Assembly: GCA_963782475.1 (NCBI GenBank)
Contig: CAWAJW010000006.1
Coordinates: forward strand, 1 to 64,000
Origin: CAVQBP01 sp963782475
GTDB lineage: Bacteria; Bacteroidota; Ignavibacteria; Ignavibacteriales; Ignavibacteriaceae
Reading direction: 5' to 3'
DNA length: 64,000 nucleotides
Below are positions 37,486 through 47,493 of this stretch, in pieces. The translations under genes and the position numbers were made by a program. The stretch's first letter is position 1. Each line of letters begins with the position of its first letter. Below the pieces are notes generated by a model. That model searched no databases and was not told the origin of the DNA. It saw only the letters and a list, made by a program, of their open reading frames with translations.

Positions 37486-39154
37486 TTAAAAATTCCGATT
37501 TACTTTTCTATTAAGAAATTTCTTAAACTTATTTAAATTAAAACAATTTATCACTTCTGCCGGCTGAAGACCTGCTTTTCTTCCCATCATAATTCCATAT
37601 ACCAGGTAAGAAATTTCAGAAATTGTATGAGCATCCGGGTTTATAGAAAATAGACATCCCTTTTCTCTCGCATAATAAACCCAGCGCCATTCCAGGTCAA
37701 GCCTCTTAGGGCTTGAGTTTATTTCAATTGCAACATAATTATCATAACAAGCATCAATAACTTTTTTAATATCAAAGTTGTAAGGAGTTGCGTGAAAGAA
37801 GCAGTCTGCCGGAAGGATGTGCTAAAACATCAACATAAGGATTTTCAATAGCTTTTATTATCCTCTTCGTCATTTCTTTTTCATCTAAATTGAAACGGGA
37901 ATGAACTGAAGCAATTACAAAGTCAAAACTGGAAAGAATTTCATTATTATAATCCAAATCTCCATTTACTAAAATATCCACTTCAATTCCTGAAAATAAA
38001 GCAATTTTACTTTTTAATTTTATTTGCCTTATTTCTTTTCTTTGCAGCAGCACTCTTTTTTCATCCATACCATTTGCATAATAAGCGGATTTGCTATGAT
38101 CACAAACTGCAGCAAAAGTAAAAGCTAACTCTTCAGCGGCATTGAACATTTCGGTAAGTGTGTTTTTTCCATCGGAATAGGTTGTGTGAAAATGAAGCAG
38201 TCCTCTAAAATCATCAAAGGTTAAAGCGGAATTTTTTAACAAAGATTTCTTTTTTTGTTCTAAATATTCTTTCTCTCTCATTTCTGGGATTATGATATGG
38301 AATTTTTAAACCAGAAAAAATTTCTTCCTCTGAATTTCCTCTAATTTTATTTACATTTATCAAGTTAATAAATTCTTCTGAACCGGTAGTTAGAAACATC
38401 TGCTTCTGATATTCCGGTTCATTTTCAGCAATGAAAATGTAAACAGGGAGATCCGAAAGCTCTTCAATTATAATTTTTTTATTTAATTTTTTAAATCTGA
38501 ATATTTTATTTAACTCATTAAGAAAAGCATTCTTGTTTGTAACCAAAATAATAAAATCCAGTTGTGAAAAAATTTCACTGCCTCGCCTCAAATCCCCCGA
38601 TTTCTCAAACTTTTTTACGGAATTAATTTTTGAAATTTTATTAATAACTTCTTCAGATAATCTTAAGGCATTACTTAAAAGGATATAATGGCTGTATACC
38701 TTTATGATCCTTAATCCCGGATAATATTTTCTCCTGAAGATTTTCTCCAAAGCCTTTTATAGTAATAAGTAAATTTTTTTTAGCTGCAATTTCCAATTCT
38801 TCTAAATTCTTAATTCCTAATTCAGAGTTAATAAGCTTTATTTTAGCCGGATTCAAACCTTTGATATTAATCAGCTCCTCTAAACCGGCGGGAATTTCAT
38901 TTCTTAAACTTTTATAAAGAGAAGATTCATTTGTATCATAGAATTCATATATAATTTTTTGCAGACCCGGTCCAATTCCCTTAATCTTATTTAATTCCTT
39001 TAGCCCCACTAATCTGTCAAAATCCAGATTCTATTTTTTTTAATGCTCCCGCCCCTGCCCGGTAAGCCTGGATTTTAAATTTATTTTCCCCTTTTAATTC
39101 CAGCATATCTGCAATTTCTTCCAGTATTTTTATTGTATCTTTTTTTGAAGGCAT
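37486..39154 (-). pseudogene. polX: PolX-like DNA polymerase/PHP phosphoesterase, four frameshifts
   Basis: Starts with ATG at 39154 (KILEEIADMLELKGENKFK), then HhH motifs (IKGIGPGL, IKGFGEN), a degenerate polymerase X core, and a C-terminal PHP domain: LLHFHTTYSDG, CDHS, GIEVDI, SVHSRF, AHPSGRLLL, NPDAHT. Frame breaks lie near 39026, 38697, 38285 and 37787, each one surplus base; repairs give for example SRNPYNFDIKK. In the polymerase core the first Asp of the DxD pair reads Gln (SQLDF) and the later VDLR reads VYIF, so two of three catalytic Asp residues appear lost. The PHP metal residues look complete. Confidence 0.82.
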
Positions 39155-39260
39155 AATAAAATATTTAATCAATCAGTTTTAAATATAATAAAAGCTGAAA
39201 TGAGTAAAATAGCGTGAATAAAGATTCAGGAAGTTAATAAAATTAGGAATGATTTTTATT

Positions 39261-40247
39261 TCAAACCGCTAATTTGAAATTCAGCAGTTCATCCAGGTAA
39301 TCTAAAAGAATTTTTTCAACATTATTATATTCTGTTTCCTGCATTAATAACTGTCTGACTTTAGAAACATTATATAAGCCTTTAAGATAACCGGAATAAA
39401 ATTTTCTATGCTCAATTACAGCTCTTCTTTCACCTTTTACTTTTATTGCTAATTTGAGATGCTGAAGAGAGGTAGTGATTTTTGTTTCTTCATTGATGTT
39501 TGAAGATATAGAGCCGTTTGCAAGTAATTCCTTTGCTTCTTTAAATATCCACGGATTGCCGATAGCCCCTCTTGCTATCATTACTCCATCTGCACCAGTT
39601 TCTTCGAAAGCTCTTTTCACATCATATGCAGATAAGACATTTCCATTTAACACTACAGGGATGGAAACAACCTCTTTAATTTTTGGAATCCAATCCCAAT
39701 AAGCTTCTCCTTTGTGCCCCATTTTCCTGGTACGGCAATGAATCGTTAATGCCTGAACTCCTACATCTTCAAGTCTTTTTGCAACTTCCAGAATTTGGAT
39801 ACTGTTATCATCCCAGCCTAAACGGGTTTTTACAGAAACCGGGAGGGAAACTGAATTAACTATTTCTTTTACAAGTTTCTGCATATATTGAGGATCTTTA
39901 AGCAAGGCTGAACCGGCACCATTTCCAACAACATTTTTTACCCAGCACCCTGCATTTATATCTATTAGATCCGGATTTTCCGCTTCGGCTATTTTTGCCC
40001 CTCCAACCATTGATTCGATATTCCCACCGTAAATCTGGATTCCTACCGGACGTTCTTCTTCGACAATTTCCAGCTTTTTATGAGTTTTTTCAGATTCTCT
40101 AACCAATCCTTCGGAATTTACAAATTCTGTATAAACCACATCTGCACCAAGTTCTCTGCAGATTAATCTGAAAGAAACATCAGTCACATCCTCCATAGGT
40201 GCAAGCAGGATTGCTTTTTCTAAATTTATTTTTCCAATGCTGAACAA
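39261..40247 (-). CDS. dusB: tRNA-dihydrouridine synthase (DusB-like)
   Basis: FMN enzyme reducing uridine in tRNA. 328 residues: LAPMEDVTDVSFR, VYTEFVNSEGL, DINAGCWVKNVVGNGAGSAL with the catalytic Cys, KTRLGW, IHCRTR, and DGVMIARGAIGNPW. The usual DxNxGCP reads DINAGCW here; the Cys is kept. Translation likely starts at a TTG (40247) behind GGAAG. It is followed by the PolX remnant on the same strand. Confidence 0.9.
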   Translation of the reverse strand: MFSIGKINLEKAILLAPMEDVTDVSFRLICRELGADVVYTEFVNSEGLVRESEKTHKKLEIVEEERPVGIQIYGGNIESMVGGAKIAEAENPDLIDINAGCWVKNVVGNGAGSALLKDPQYMQKLVKEIVNSVSLPVSVKTRLGWDDNSIQILEVAKRLEDVGVQALTIHCRTRKMGHKGEAYWDWIPKIKEVVSIPVVLNGNVLSAYDVKRAFEETGADGVMIARGAIGNPWIFKEAKELLANGSISSNINEETKITTSLQHLKLAIKVKGERRAVIEHRKFYSGYLKGLYNVSKVRQLLMQETEYNNVEKILLDYLDELLNFKLAV

Positions 40248-40366
40248 TTTATTCTTCCAATTTTATTCTTTTTAAAGATAATCAATATCCTGCAACAATT
40301 ATACATATAAATTAAGAAGATGGAATTACACAATATTCGAAATATTATATTAACCGGAAATCTTTT

Positions 40367-41587
40367 CTAACCATTTTTCACATCCATTTCAAACTGTTCA
40401 GCTTCATTATGAATATGAATTTTCTTAGGGAGAATAATTACACTTAAGATAACTATTATTAATGTAAAGGCTGCGCTACTTAAAAAAGGAAATGAGAAGC
40501 CTAAAAATTCAAATGTAAAACCTCCATATAAAGGACCTAATACTCTTGCAAAAGCTGATAAAGATTGATTTATACCAAGAGTAACTCCCTGTTCTTCATC
40601 GGAGGTAACTTTTGAAACCAGGCTTAAAAGAATAGGCTGTAAAATTCCAATTCCTAAAGCTAAAATTACTGCAACAACAGCTAATCCTAAAAAATTTTCT
40701 CCATATGGAAGAAGAGCAAAACCTGCCATCATTAATATTGATCCGATTGTAACCAACTTTAGATCAGAAATAGAGTTTGAAATAACCCTGATTAAGCCTC
40801 CTTGAACAAGCGCTCCTACAAATCCGACAATGCCAAAAATATACCCATTTTGAAGATTGGAAAAATCATAAACTTTATAACCAAGGAGTGGAACTATTGC
40901 ATATATATTTGCAGTTGTAAAAGTTAGAATAAAAAAGAGAATGATTAACAAAGCAATATCCGGTTTCTTAAAAACTGATTTCATTGCTTGTATATCGAGA
41001 ATTTTTTTTGTTTTTATTCCACTTGCATCTCTTTTAAGATGAGATTCAGGAAGAAGAAAAATTGTAAAAAGAAAAGCTAAAGTTGAGAATCCCGCACTTC
41101 CAAATCCGGTAACCATATATCCAAACTTTGAAAGCAAACCGCCAAACAAAGGACCAAAGACAAAGCCTAAACCAAAAGCTGCTCCTATCATTCCCATTCC
41201 TTTGGAACGGTTTTCTTTTGTAGTTATATCGGCAATATATGCCTGTGCAACTCCAATGCTGCTTCCGCCGATTCCCCCGACAATTCTCGAAATAATTAAG
41301 AGGAAGTAGGTATTTGAAAATGCAAAAATTACATACCCTAATGCATTCAAAAAAAGACAAAAAATAATAATTGGTTTTCTTCCATTCTTATCGGAAATTT
41401 TTCCAAATAAAGGATTGAATATGAACTGCACCAATGAATAAACTGCTATGGCAATGCCGACAGCAGTTTCACTAGCATGCAGTTTTGATACTACAAAAGT
41501 CGGCAGTATAGGAATTAAAATTCCAAATCCTAAAAGATCAATAAATACAGTTAGAAAAATGAGGGTTAAAGCAGATCTATTTTTCAT
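40367..41587 (-). CDS. MFS transporter (TetA-like drug exporter)
   Basis: 406 residues with twelve hydrophobic segments. The N-terminal IDLLGFGILIPILP and the loop GKISDKNGRKPII (MFS motif A) match the TCR/multidrug exporter branch. GGIGGSSIGVAQAYIADIT is the conserved helix 4-5 region. Substrate unknown; a drug or metabolite exporter with proton antiport is likely. Stands alone between dusB and the DNA ligase gene. Confidence 0.87.
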   Translation of the reverse strand: MKNRSALTLIFLTVFIDLLGFGILIPILPTFVVSKLHASETAVGIAIAVYSLVQFIFNPLFGKISDKNGRKPIIIFCLFLNALGYVIFAFSNTYFLLIISRIVGGIGGSSIGVAQAYIADITTKENRSKGMGMIGAAFGLGFVFGPLFGGLLSKFGYMVTGFGSAGFSTLAFLFTIFLLPESHLKRDASGIKTKKILDIQAMKSVFKKPDIALLIILFFILTFTTANIYAIVPLLGYKVYDFSNLQNGYIFGIVGFVGALVQGGLIRVISNSISDLKLVTIGSILMMAGFALLPYGENFLGLAVVAVILALGIGILQPILLSLVSKVTSDEEQGVTLGINQSLSAFARVLGPLYGGFTFEFLGFSFPFLSSAAFTLIIVILSVIILPKKIHIHNEAEQFEMDVKNG

Positions 41588-41770
41588 AATTTATCAAGTT
41601 GCTGCTTTATTAAATTTCCTAGCAAATTATTCATAAAAATGAGAGTTGTTTTCAAACTATTCAAATATTTGAACTCAGAATGAATAAAAATAGGTAGGAA
41701 ATATAAAGATAATTAAAGAAATGAGCAGTGAGGAATTGTAATCTTTGATACATCCTTTGTTCAATTCTAT

Positions 41771-43372
41771 TTAATACTTCTTCATCTTTAAATGAATCAA
41801 AGTTTTAATTGTCTCCAGGTTATCGGCATCTTTGGATGTTTTGTCAAGCCGCCATCGGTTTATCCTGGGAAATCGAACAGCAATACCTGACTTATGGCGT
41901 GCAGATTTTTGTATTCCTTCAAAAGCAAGCTCAAAAACAAGCTGCGGTTTTACGGTAACTACTGGACCGAATTTTTCAATTGCATTTTCTCTTACAAATG
42001 AATCTACTTTGTAAATTTCATCATCAGTTAAACCTGAATATGCTTTTGCGAATGGAACAAGTTGATTTCCATCCCAAATACCAAAAGTATAATCAGTATA
42101 TAAATTTGCCCTTCTGCCATGCCCTCGCTGTGCATACATCAAAACAGCATCAACAGTTAATGGATCAATCTTCCATTTCCACCATTCACCTCTTTTTCTT
42201 CCCACACGATATGGAGAATTAATTCTCTTTAACATTAAACCTTCAACAAACCTGCTTCTTGATTCTTTTCTTTTTTCTTTTAATTCATTCCAGGAGTCAG
42301 TTTCAATCTTGGGTGATATTAGTAATCTTTTATCTGAAATTTTATTTACAAGCTCAAATAATTTTTTATTCCGTTTTATTAGAGATTCTTCCCTGATATC
42401 TTCACCATTCAGTTCAAGAAGATCATAAGCAATTATTACTACCGGTATATCATTAATTATTTTCTTTGTTACATTTTTTCTGCCTATTCTTTTTTGCAAT
42501 TCTCCAAACGGCATTGGTTTCCCATCCTGCCAGGCAATAATCTCTCCGTCTAATACTGTTCCATCCGGGATAAGGAAATCGAGATTTTCAAGTTCCGGGA
42601 ATTTTTCATTCAGCATTTCTTCTCCGCGTGACCAGATAAAAACTTTCCCATCTCTTTTAATTAGCTGGGATCTAATCCCATCCCATTTCCATTCTGCCTG
42701 CCAATCTCTTATGCTTCCTAAATTTTCGACTTCATCATCAAGCTGATAAGCAAGATAAAATGGATAAGGTTTACTTATATCCGAATCTTTCGAATCGTGT
42801 GAAATAACTTGAATAAAGAAATTTTTTGCAGGCTTCCAATTCCCCATTAATCTATGGGATATAGCCGCCTCATCAATGCCGCTGTATATTGAAAGAGCTT
42901 TCACAACTATTTTTGCGGAAACACCTACTCTGAAACTTCCGGTAATTAGTTTGTTCCAGACAAATCTTTCTTTATTATTCATTTCATTCCAGGCAGAAAT
43001 CATCTCTTCTTTCTGAACACTTTCTATCTTATTTTTAAGCGGTAATAATCTTTCTTCAACCCAATATTGCAATGATTTATTAGTTGAACTCGTAGCCTGC
43101 GGCAGCAATAAAGTTATAGTTTCAGCCAAATCACCAACTGTGTCATAAGACTCATCAAAAAGCCAATCCGGGATGTTTGCTAACTCTGCAGACCACTCCT
43201 TAAGTTTTCTGGCAGGAATAACTTGTTTAGGTTTTCTTCCAATTAAAAAATAAACAGCCCAAATAGAATCTTCGGAATTTGAAGATTCAAAATATTCAAC
43301 AAGTGAATTTATTTTTTCGTTTGTTTTGGTTGTTTCGTCTAATCTTTGATATAATTCGGCAAATTTTTTCAA
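41771..43372 (-). CDS. ATP-dependent DNA ligase
   Basis: 533 residues. An N-terminal DNA-binding domain (1-200, with LITGSFRVGVSAKIV), then the adenylation domain with motif I EWKWDGIR (Lys near residue 229), WSRGEE, DGEIIAW and EGLMLKR, and the OB-fold C-terminus ending in a ligase-type RFPRINRWR. It is the non-LigD, long bacterial ATP ligase type, often linked to an exonuclease and helicase in other genomes; neither is adjacent here. A repair role is likely, since replication normally uses the NAD ligase. Confidence 0.92.
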   Translation of the reverse strand: MKKFAELYQRLDETTKTNEKINSLVEYFESSNSEDSIWAVYFLIGRKPKQVIPARKLKEWSAELANIPDWLFDESYDTVGDLAETITLLLPQATSSTNKSLQYWVEERLLPLKNKIESVQKEEMISAWNEMNNKERFVWNKLITGSFRVGVSAKIVVKALSIYSGIDEAAISHRLMGNWKPAKNFFIQVISHDSKDSDISKPYPFYLAYQLDDEVENLGSIRDWQAEWKWDGIRSQLIKRDGKVFIWSRGEEMLNEKFPELENLDFLIPDGTVLDGEIIAWQDGKPMPFGELQKRIGRKNVTKKIINDIPVVIIAYDLLELNGEDIREESLIKRNKKLFELVNKISDKRLLISPKIETDSWNELKEKRKESRSRFVEGLMLKRINSPYRVGRKRGEWWKWKIDPLTVDAVLMYAQRGHGRRANLYTDYTFGIWDGNQLVPFAKAYSGLTDDEIYKVDSFVRENAIEKFGPVVTVKPQLVFELAFEGIQKSARHKSGIAVRFPRINRWRLDKTSKDADNLETIKTLIHLKMKKY

Positions 43373-43528
43373 GTTTTTTTAAAACATAAAATTTAAATTA
43401 AGTTTTTTAAATTATATAAATAATCTTATATTTAGTAAGTAATAAATTTCTCGGAATATGAGATTTTTAGATTAAAAAAAGTAAAATTCGTCATTTTATC
43501 AAACCAGATTTGAAATTCAGGGAATTAT

Positions 43529-44140
43529 ATGTTTCAAAAATTGTTACCCAAGGAAGAAAAATATTTCGATAATTTTAAGGAAATGATCTCTCATATTACC
43601 GAAATGGCATCTTATACACACCAGATTTTTACATCGGAAACAATTGATAAAGATTTAATAATAAAATTTAAACCCCTTGAAAGCCGCTGTGATGAAATCT
43701 CTTCAAAAGTTGTTAAGAGATTGAATAAAACTTTTATTACTCCATTTGATCGTGAAGATATTTTTGCTTTAATAAAAAGGCTTGATGATATCAGCGATAT
43801 GCTCCTTGGTGCTACGATGCGCGTCGAAACTTTTAATATCACAAAAAAAATCGAATATGCTGACAAATTAGCTGCAATTGTATTAGAACAAATCAAGGAG
43901 CTTGGTAAAGCCATCCAGGATTTAAAAATTAAAAGTACTAACGAAATGAAAGCCGTTAAAATCCTGGAATCCGAAGCCGATAAAGTTTATCAGACAGCAA
44001 TGAAAGAATTATTCGAACTTGAGAAAGACCCGATTAGTCTAATTAAAAAAAAAGAAATACTGGATCTTCTTGAAAATACTTCCGACAGATGCCAATCAAC
44101 TGCAAATGTAATAATGTCAATATTCATAAAAAACGCTTAA
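43529..44140 (+). CDS. DUF47 PhoU-like phosphate transport accessory protein
   Basis: 203 residues, all helical. The N-terminus FQKLLPKEEKYFDNFKEM and the acidic metal-binding patterns (CDEISSKVVKRLNKTFITPFDREDIFALIKRLDDI in part) match DUF47/PhoU-like proteins. Such genes are usually paired with PiT transporters and probably regulate them. The PiT gene starts five bases after its stop codon. Confidence 0.9.
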   Translation: MFQKLLPKEEKYFDNFKEMISHITEMASYTHQIFTSETIDKDLIIKFKPLESRCDEISSKVVKRLNKTFITPFDREDIFALIKRLDDISDMLLGATMRVETFNITKKIEYADKLAAIVLEQIKELGKAIQDLKIKSTNEMKAVKILESEADKVYQTAMKELFELEKDPISLIKKKEILDLLENTSDRCQSTANVIMSIFIKNA

Positions 44141-44145
44141 ACATT

Positions 44146-45141
44146 ATGCATTTTGCTATTCTGATTATCTCTCTTGCACTAATCTTCGATTTCTATAACG
44201 GAATGAATGATGCTGCAAATTCAATTGCAACAGTCGTATCCACAAGGGTGCTGACCCCAATTCAAGCTGTAATATGGGCAGCATTTTTTAATTTTATTGC
44301 TGCATTTATGTTCGGAGTAAGTGTAGCAACAACTATAGGAAAAGGAATTGTTGATGTAAATATTGTAGACAATTTTGTGATCTTTTCAGGATTAATAGGT
44401 GCAATAATTTTATCGGCAACTGCCACACATTTTGGGCTCCCAATAAGCGTTTCACATTCAATTATCGGAGGATATGGGGGTGCAGGCTTTGCAAAAGCCG
44501 GTTTCGATGCAATTATCCTTTCAGGTTATACAAAAGTTGTAGTTTTTATTTTTTTAGCACCAATCTTAGGATTCATCTTTGCTTTATTATTTTCGACTGC
44601 AACCTTGTGGATTGTACGATTTAAATCACCTTATAAAGTTGACATGTATTTTAGGAAATTTCAATTAATTTCTGCTGCTCTTTTCAGCTTAAGTCACGGT
44701 TCAAATGATGCTCAAAAAACTATAGGCATCATAGCGGTTGTTCTTTTTACCAACGGACTTATAGGTGCGTCTTTCCATGTTCCCTTCTGGGTAATATTAA
44801 TGAGCTATTCTGTAATTGCTCTTGGAACTTTAATCGGGGGATGGAAAGTTATAAGAACACTTGGAATGCGTGTCACAAAATTAACTCCTTTCGGGGGGTT
44901 CAGTGCTGAAACTTCTGCTGGGTTAACGATTATTTTTGCAACTATTTTTGGGATTCCTGTAAGCACAACACATACAATCACCGGTTCAATAATCGGAGTC
45001 GGAACAACAAAAAGATTTTCGGCTGTGAGATGGGGAGTTGCCAGAAATATTCTTTGGGCCTGGGTTTTAACAATCCCTCTTTCTGCGATGTTCGCAATGC
45101 TTACATATTATTTTTCAGTTTATATTTATAATTCTTTCTGA
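44146..45141 (+). CDS. PiT family inorganic phosphate transporter
   Basis: About 331 residues with ten hydrophobic segments. The two inverted PiT repeats are visible: FDFYNGMNDAANSIATVV near the N-terminus and SHGSNDAQKTIGII in the second half, plus GLPISVSHSIIGG and GIPVSTTHTITGS. The ATG at 44146 was chosen because it begins at the first membrane helix and follows the DUF47 stop closely; the longer start at 44089 lies inside that gene. Low-affinity cation- or proton-coupled phosphate uptake. Confidence 0.92.
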   Translation: MHFAILIISLALIFDFYNGMNDAANSIATVVSTRVLTPIQAVIWAAFFNFIAAFMFGVSVATTIGKGIVDVNIVDNFVIFSGLIGAIILSATATHFGLPISVSHSIIGGYGGAGFAKAGFDAIILSGYTKVVVFIFLAPILGFIFALLFSTATLWIVRFKSPYKVDMYFRKFQLISAALFSLSHGSNDAQKTIGIIAVVLFTNGLIGASFHVPFWVILMSYSVIALGTLIGGWKVIRTLGMRVTKLTPFGGFSAETSAGLTIIFATIFGIPVSTTHTITGSIIGVGTTKRFSAVRWGVARNILWAWVLTIPLSAMFAMLTYYFSVYIYNSF

Positions 45142-45157
45142 AATTCCTAAAAGAGAT

Positions 45158-46081
45158 TTATTTATCCGAAATTGCTGCTTTTAATTCCCTAATTAAATAT
45201 TCCTGCAGCTCCAAATGCTTTTTATTTAATTTTTTATATTTTGATTGTACTACGTTCAATAAATTAAATGACTGAATCATATAGTTAAGAACCACTGAAT
45301 TTATATTTCTATTATTTTTATTTATACGTTTTAAAGTATGAATATGTTTTTTTATTGTAGATAAATCTCCCCTTTCAATTGGACCGGATAATGCTTTTGA
45401 ACTTCCTAGTTTATTAATATTGTCCAAAGTTGATTTTATTATAGGGGAAAGAAAATCGAAATTATTATAATTATTATTCTTTTTAATATTAAAAATATTT
45501 TCAGCATTAAAAATATTTCCAACTAAAAAATTTGAAGCAAACACACCTGCAAGATGATACAGTGTCTTATCATTAGAGTTCAACTTAAATGGTTTTAATT
45601 TTAGATCTTTTGATAATTTAAATAGAAATTTTCTTACATATTTATTATCAGTTTCTATAGCAGAATAGCAATTCTCAATCTTAACAATTCTCCTGGAAGG
45701 GAATGTCTGCATAATATGAAACGATCCGGTTAATGCTCCTTTTTTCATAAGTGAACTTAACTTTGATATAGTCTCTGCCCCTGAAAGATGTATAATCAGC
45801 GAACCCCTGATGTTAGTTTTAAGACGAACTATTTTTTTTGCAGTTATTTCAATTTGATTATCCGGTATGGCAAGAAAGATGATTTTACTTTTTGAATCTA
45901 AAACCGCCAGATTATCAGAATAATTATTTATAAAGAATTTCCCTGAAAGTTTTTTTGCGGAAATAAGATTATTACTTATAATTAAATTTATTTTGTAGCC
46001 GTTTTTAGTAAGAGCATGAACAAGTGAATAAGCAATTTTCCCTGCACCAATAATTGTTATGTTAGATCTTTTTGAAATCAT
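45158..46081 (-). CDS. Rossmann-like/DUF2520 protein
   Basis: 307 residues. N-terminal NAD(P)-binding fold with ITIIGAGKIAYSLVHAL and IIFLAIPDNQI. DUF2520 C-terminal domain with GSFHIMQTFPS and YHLAGVFASNFLVGN. Similar to ketopantoate reductase-like dehydrogenases. Function unknown. Base composition is especially AT-rich (many Asn, Lys, Ile codons). It follows the Memo gene by three bases on the same strand. Confidence 0.85.
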   Translation of the reverse strand: MISKRSNITIIGAGKIAYSLVHALTKNGYKINLIISNNLISAKKLSGKFFINNYSDNLAVLDSKSKIIFLAIPDNQIEITAKKIVRLKTNIRGSLIIHLSGAETISKLSSLMKKGALTGSFHIMQTFPSRRIVKIENCYSAIETDNKYVRKFLFKLSKDLKLKPFKLNSNDKTLYHLAGVFASNFLVGNIFNAENIFNIKKNNNYNNFDFLSPIIKSTLDNINKLGSSKALSGPIERGDLSTIKKHIHTLKRINKNNRNINSVVLNYMIQSFNLLNVVQSKYKKLNKKHLELQEYLIRELKAAISDK

Positions 46082-46084
46082 TAT

Positions 46085-46900
46085 TTAATATATAGCTGCG
46101 GAAAGATAACCAACTACACTGCTATAATCTCCTGTTATATCCCCGGAATTGCTGCGGTTCAAAACAGCCGCATTTTTTTTATTCATCAAAGAAGCAGCTT
46201 TCATCATAACAACTATGGGCCCGCCTCCGCAGGCTTCACAATTCTTATATTTAAGATCATTTTGAAGTTTTTCAAAATTAAATTCTTTGATATCATTCTC
46301 TATAACGGAATCCAGCTGATCAGCTTCCTGCTTTGAATAATAATGTGATAAATCAGAGCTGGCAACGATTAAAGTTTTATCATCAGCAGTCTGTCCGATC
46401 CTTTCCGCAAGTTCATCAATAAACATTTTGCCCTGATCGCCTATAACTACAGGAATTATCTTGAATTTAATTAAAACTTTCTGAAGGAAAGGAATTTGTA
46501 CTTCAATGGCATGTTCATCTCTATGCCCTTCAATCCCTCTGTATATAATTCTGCTTTCATTAATTAATTTATCAGCAAATAACTGATCTATTTCAGCAAC
46601 ACCGAGCGGAGTCTCATAACCATCTCCTTCATATATACAAATCCCCGGAAAATATTCTCTATGGCTTGGCGATATAATTACTACTTTATCAATTTCTTTC
46701 TCTCTTAAAAGGTTATATGCATAAGCAGCTGTTTTACCGGAATAAATATACCCTGCATGCGGAGATATAATTCCGCTTATATTCTGCAAATTTATTCCCG
46801 GCTTTGAAATAGAAAGCAGAGTTTCAATTTCATCTAAAAGTTTTTGCCGGTTTGAAGGATAAAAATATCCTGCAACAGCGGCTTTTCTTATTTTATTCAT
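46085..46900 (-). CDS. amrB: AmmeMemoRadiSam system protein B (Memo family)
   Basis: 271 residues. Memo fold related to aromatic dioxygenases: RKAAVAGYFYPS at the start, ISPHAGYIYSGKTAAYAY, VVIISPSHREYF, HRDEHAIEVQIPFLQ and SSDLSHYYS with the conserved histidines. It is encoded right after AMMECR1; the third system partner, a radical-SAM enzyme, is not in this window. The biochemical role of this trio is unsettled. Confidence 0.9.
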   Translation of the reverse strand: MNKIRKAAVAGYFYPSNRQKLLDEIETLLSISKPGINLQNISGIISPHAGYIYSGKTAAYAYNLLREKEIDKVVIISPSHREYFPGICIYEGDGYETPLGVAEIDQLFADKLINESRIIYRGIEGHRDEHAIEVQIPFLQKVLIKFKIIPVVIGDQGKMFIDELAERIGQTADDKTLIVASSDLSHYYSKQEADQLDSVIENDIKEFNFEKLQNDLKYKNCEACGGGPIVVMMKAASLMNKKNAAVLNRSNSGDITGDYSSVVGYLSAAIY

Positions 46901-47466
46901 TTTCTTTTCTCATAATTTCTTCTTCGGAAAAAACCTGAGCTTCAAATGTTTTTAGATTAAGCATTTTAGTTTTCCAGAAGCTGTGAATATAAGCCTGCTT
47001 TTTCACAGAGTATGGAAAGAAATTCATCCAGACCTATTTTATTTTCAGCAGCTACTTGAGGAAGTAAAACGGATTTATTTGCTCCCTCTTCCAATAATAA
47101 ACCATGAAGGCCTAACTTGATATCGTCATAACCATTTATATGAATAGGGATTGATAAAACCGAAATTTCAATGTTCACTTTATCTAATTCTGCAGATGAA
47201 AGAGGAAAAAATCGCGGATCGCTAAAAGCCGATTGTTTGGCTGCATCACAAACTGTTTTGTATAAAGGAACTTTAGTGTAGATATAACCAATGCAGCCTC
47301 TTAAATCATTATTTATTCTTAAAGTAACAAAGGCTCCGCAATTTTGTTTTAAATTTGGAAATTTGTTATAATCTAATGTAAGCGGAAGACTTTCGGAAAA
47401 TACAGCTTTAATTGATTCTCTTGCAGCTGTTAATAAAATAACCTTATCTTCTTCGGTTAATTCCAT
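46893..47466 (-). pseudogene. amrA: AMMECR1 protein (AmmeMemoRadiSam system A), frameshifted near the C-terminus
   Basis: The main frame (47466 to 46966) has GAFVTLRINNDLRGCIGYI and VNIEISVLSIP, hallmarks of AMMECR1. It stops early after KAGLYSQLLEN. Skipping one base near 46980 continues as FWKTKMLNLKTFEAQVF to a stop at 46893, restoring the usual W...F....F C-terminus and about 191 residues. The repaired gene would overlap the Memo start by 8 bases. Without the shift the ORF is 166 residues and lacks the last strand. Confidence 0.78.
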
Positions 47467-47493
47467 GTGCTTTTAATTTTTATCTTAAAAACA

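Noticed and set aside
37770..39031. RF2-like programmed +1 frameshifting at TTT TGA C (39.02 kb) and CTT TGA (37.77 kb) in PolX
   Set aside because: The stop contexts resemble the RF2 site, but shifting at those stops gives poorer family matches than removing a base a few codons earlier, and no Shine-Dalgarno-like stimulator lies upstream. Other junctions share no slippery motif.
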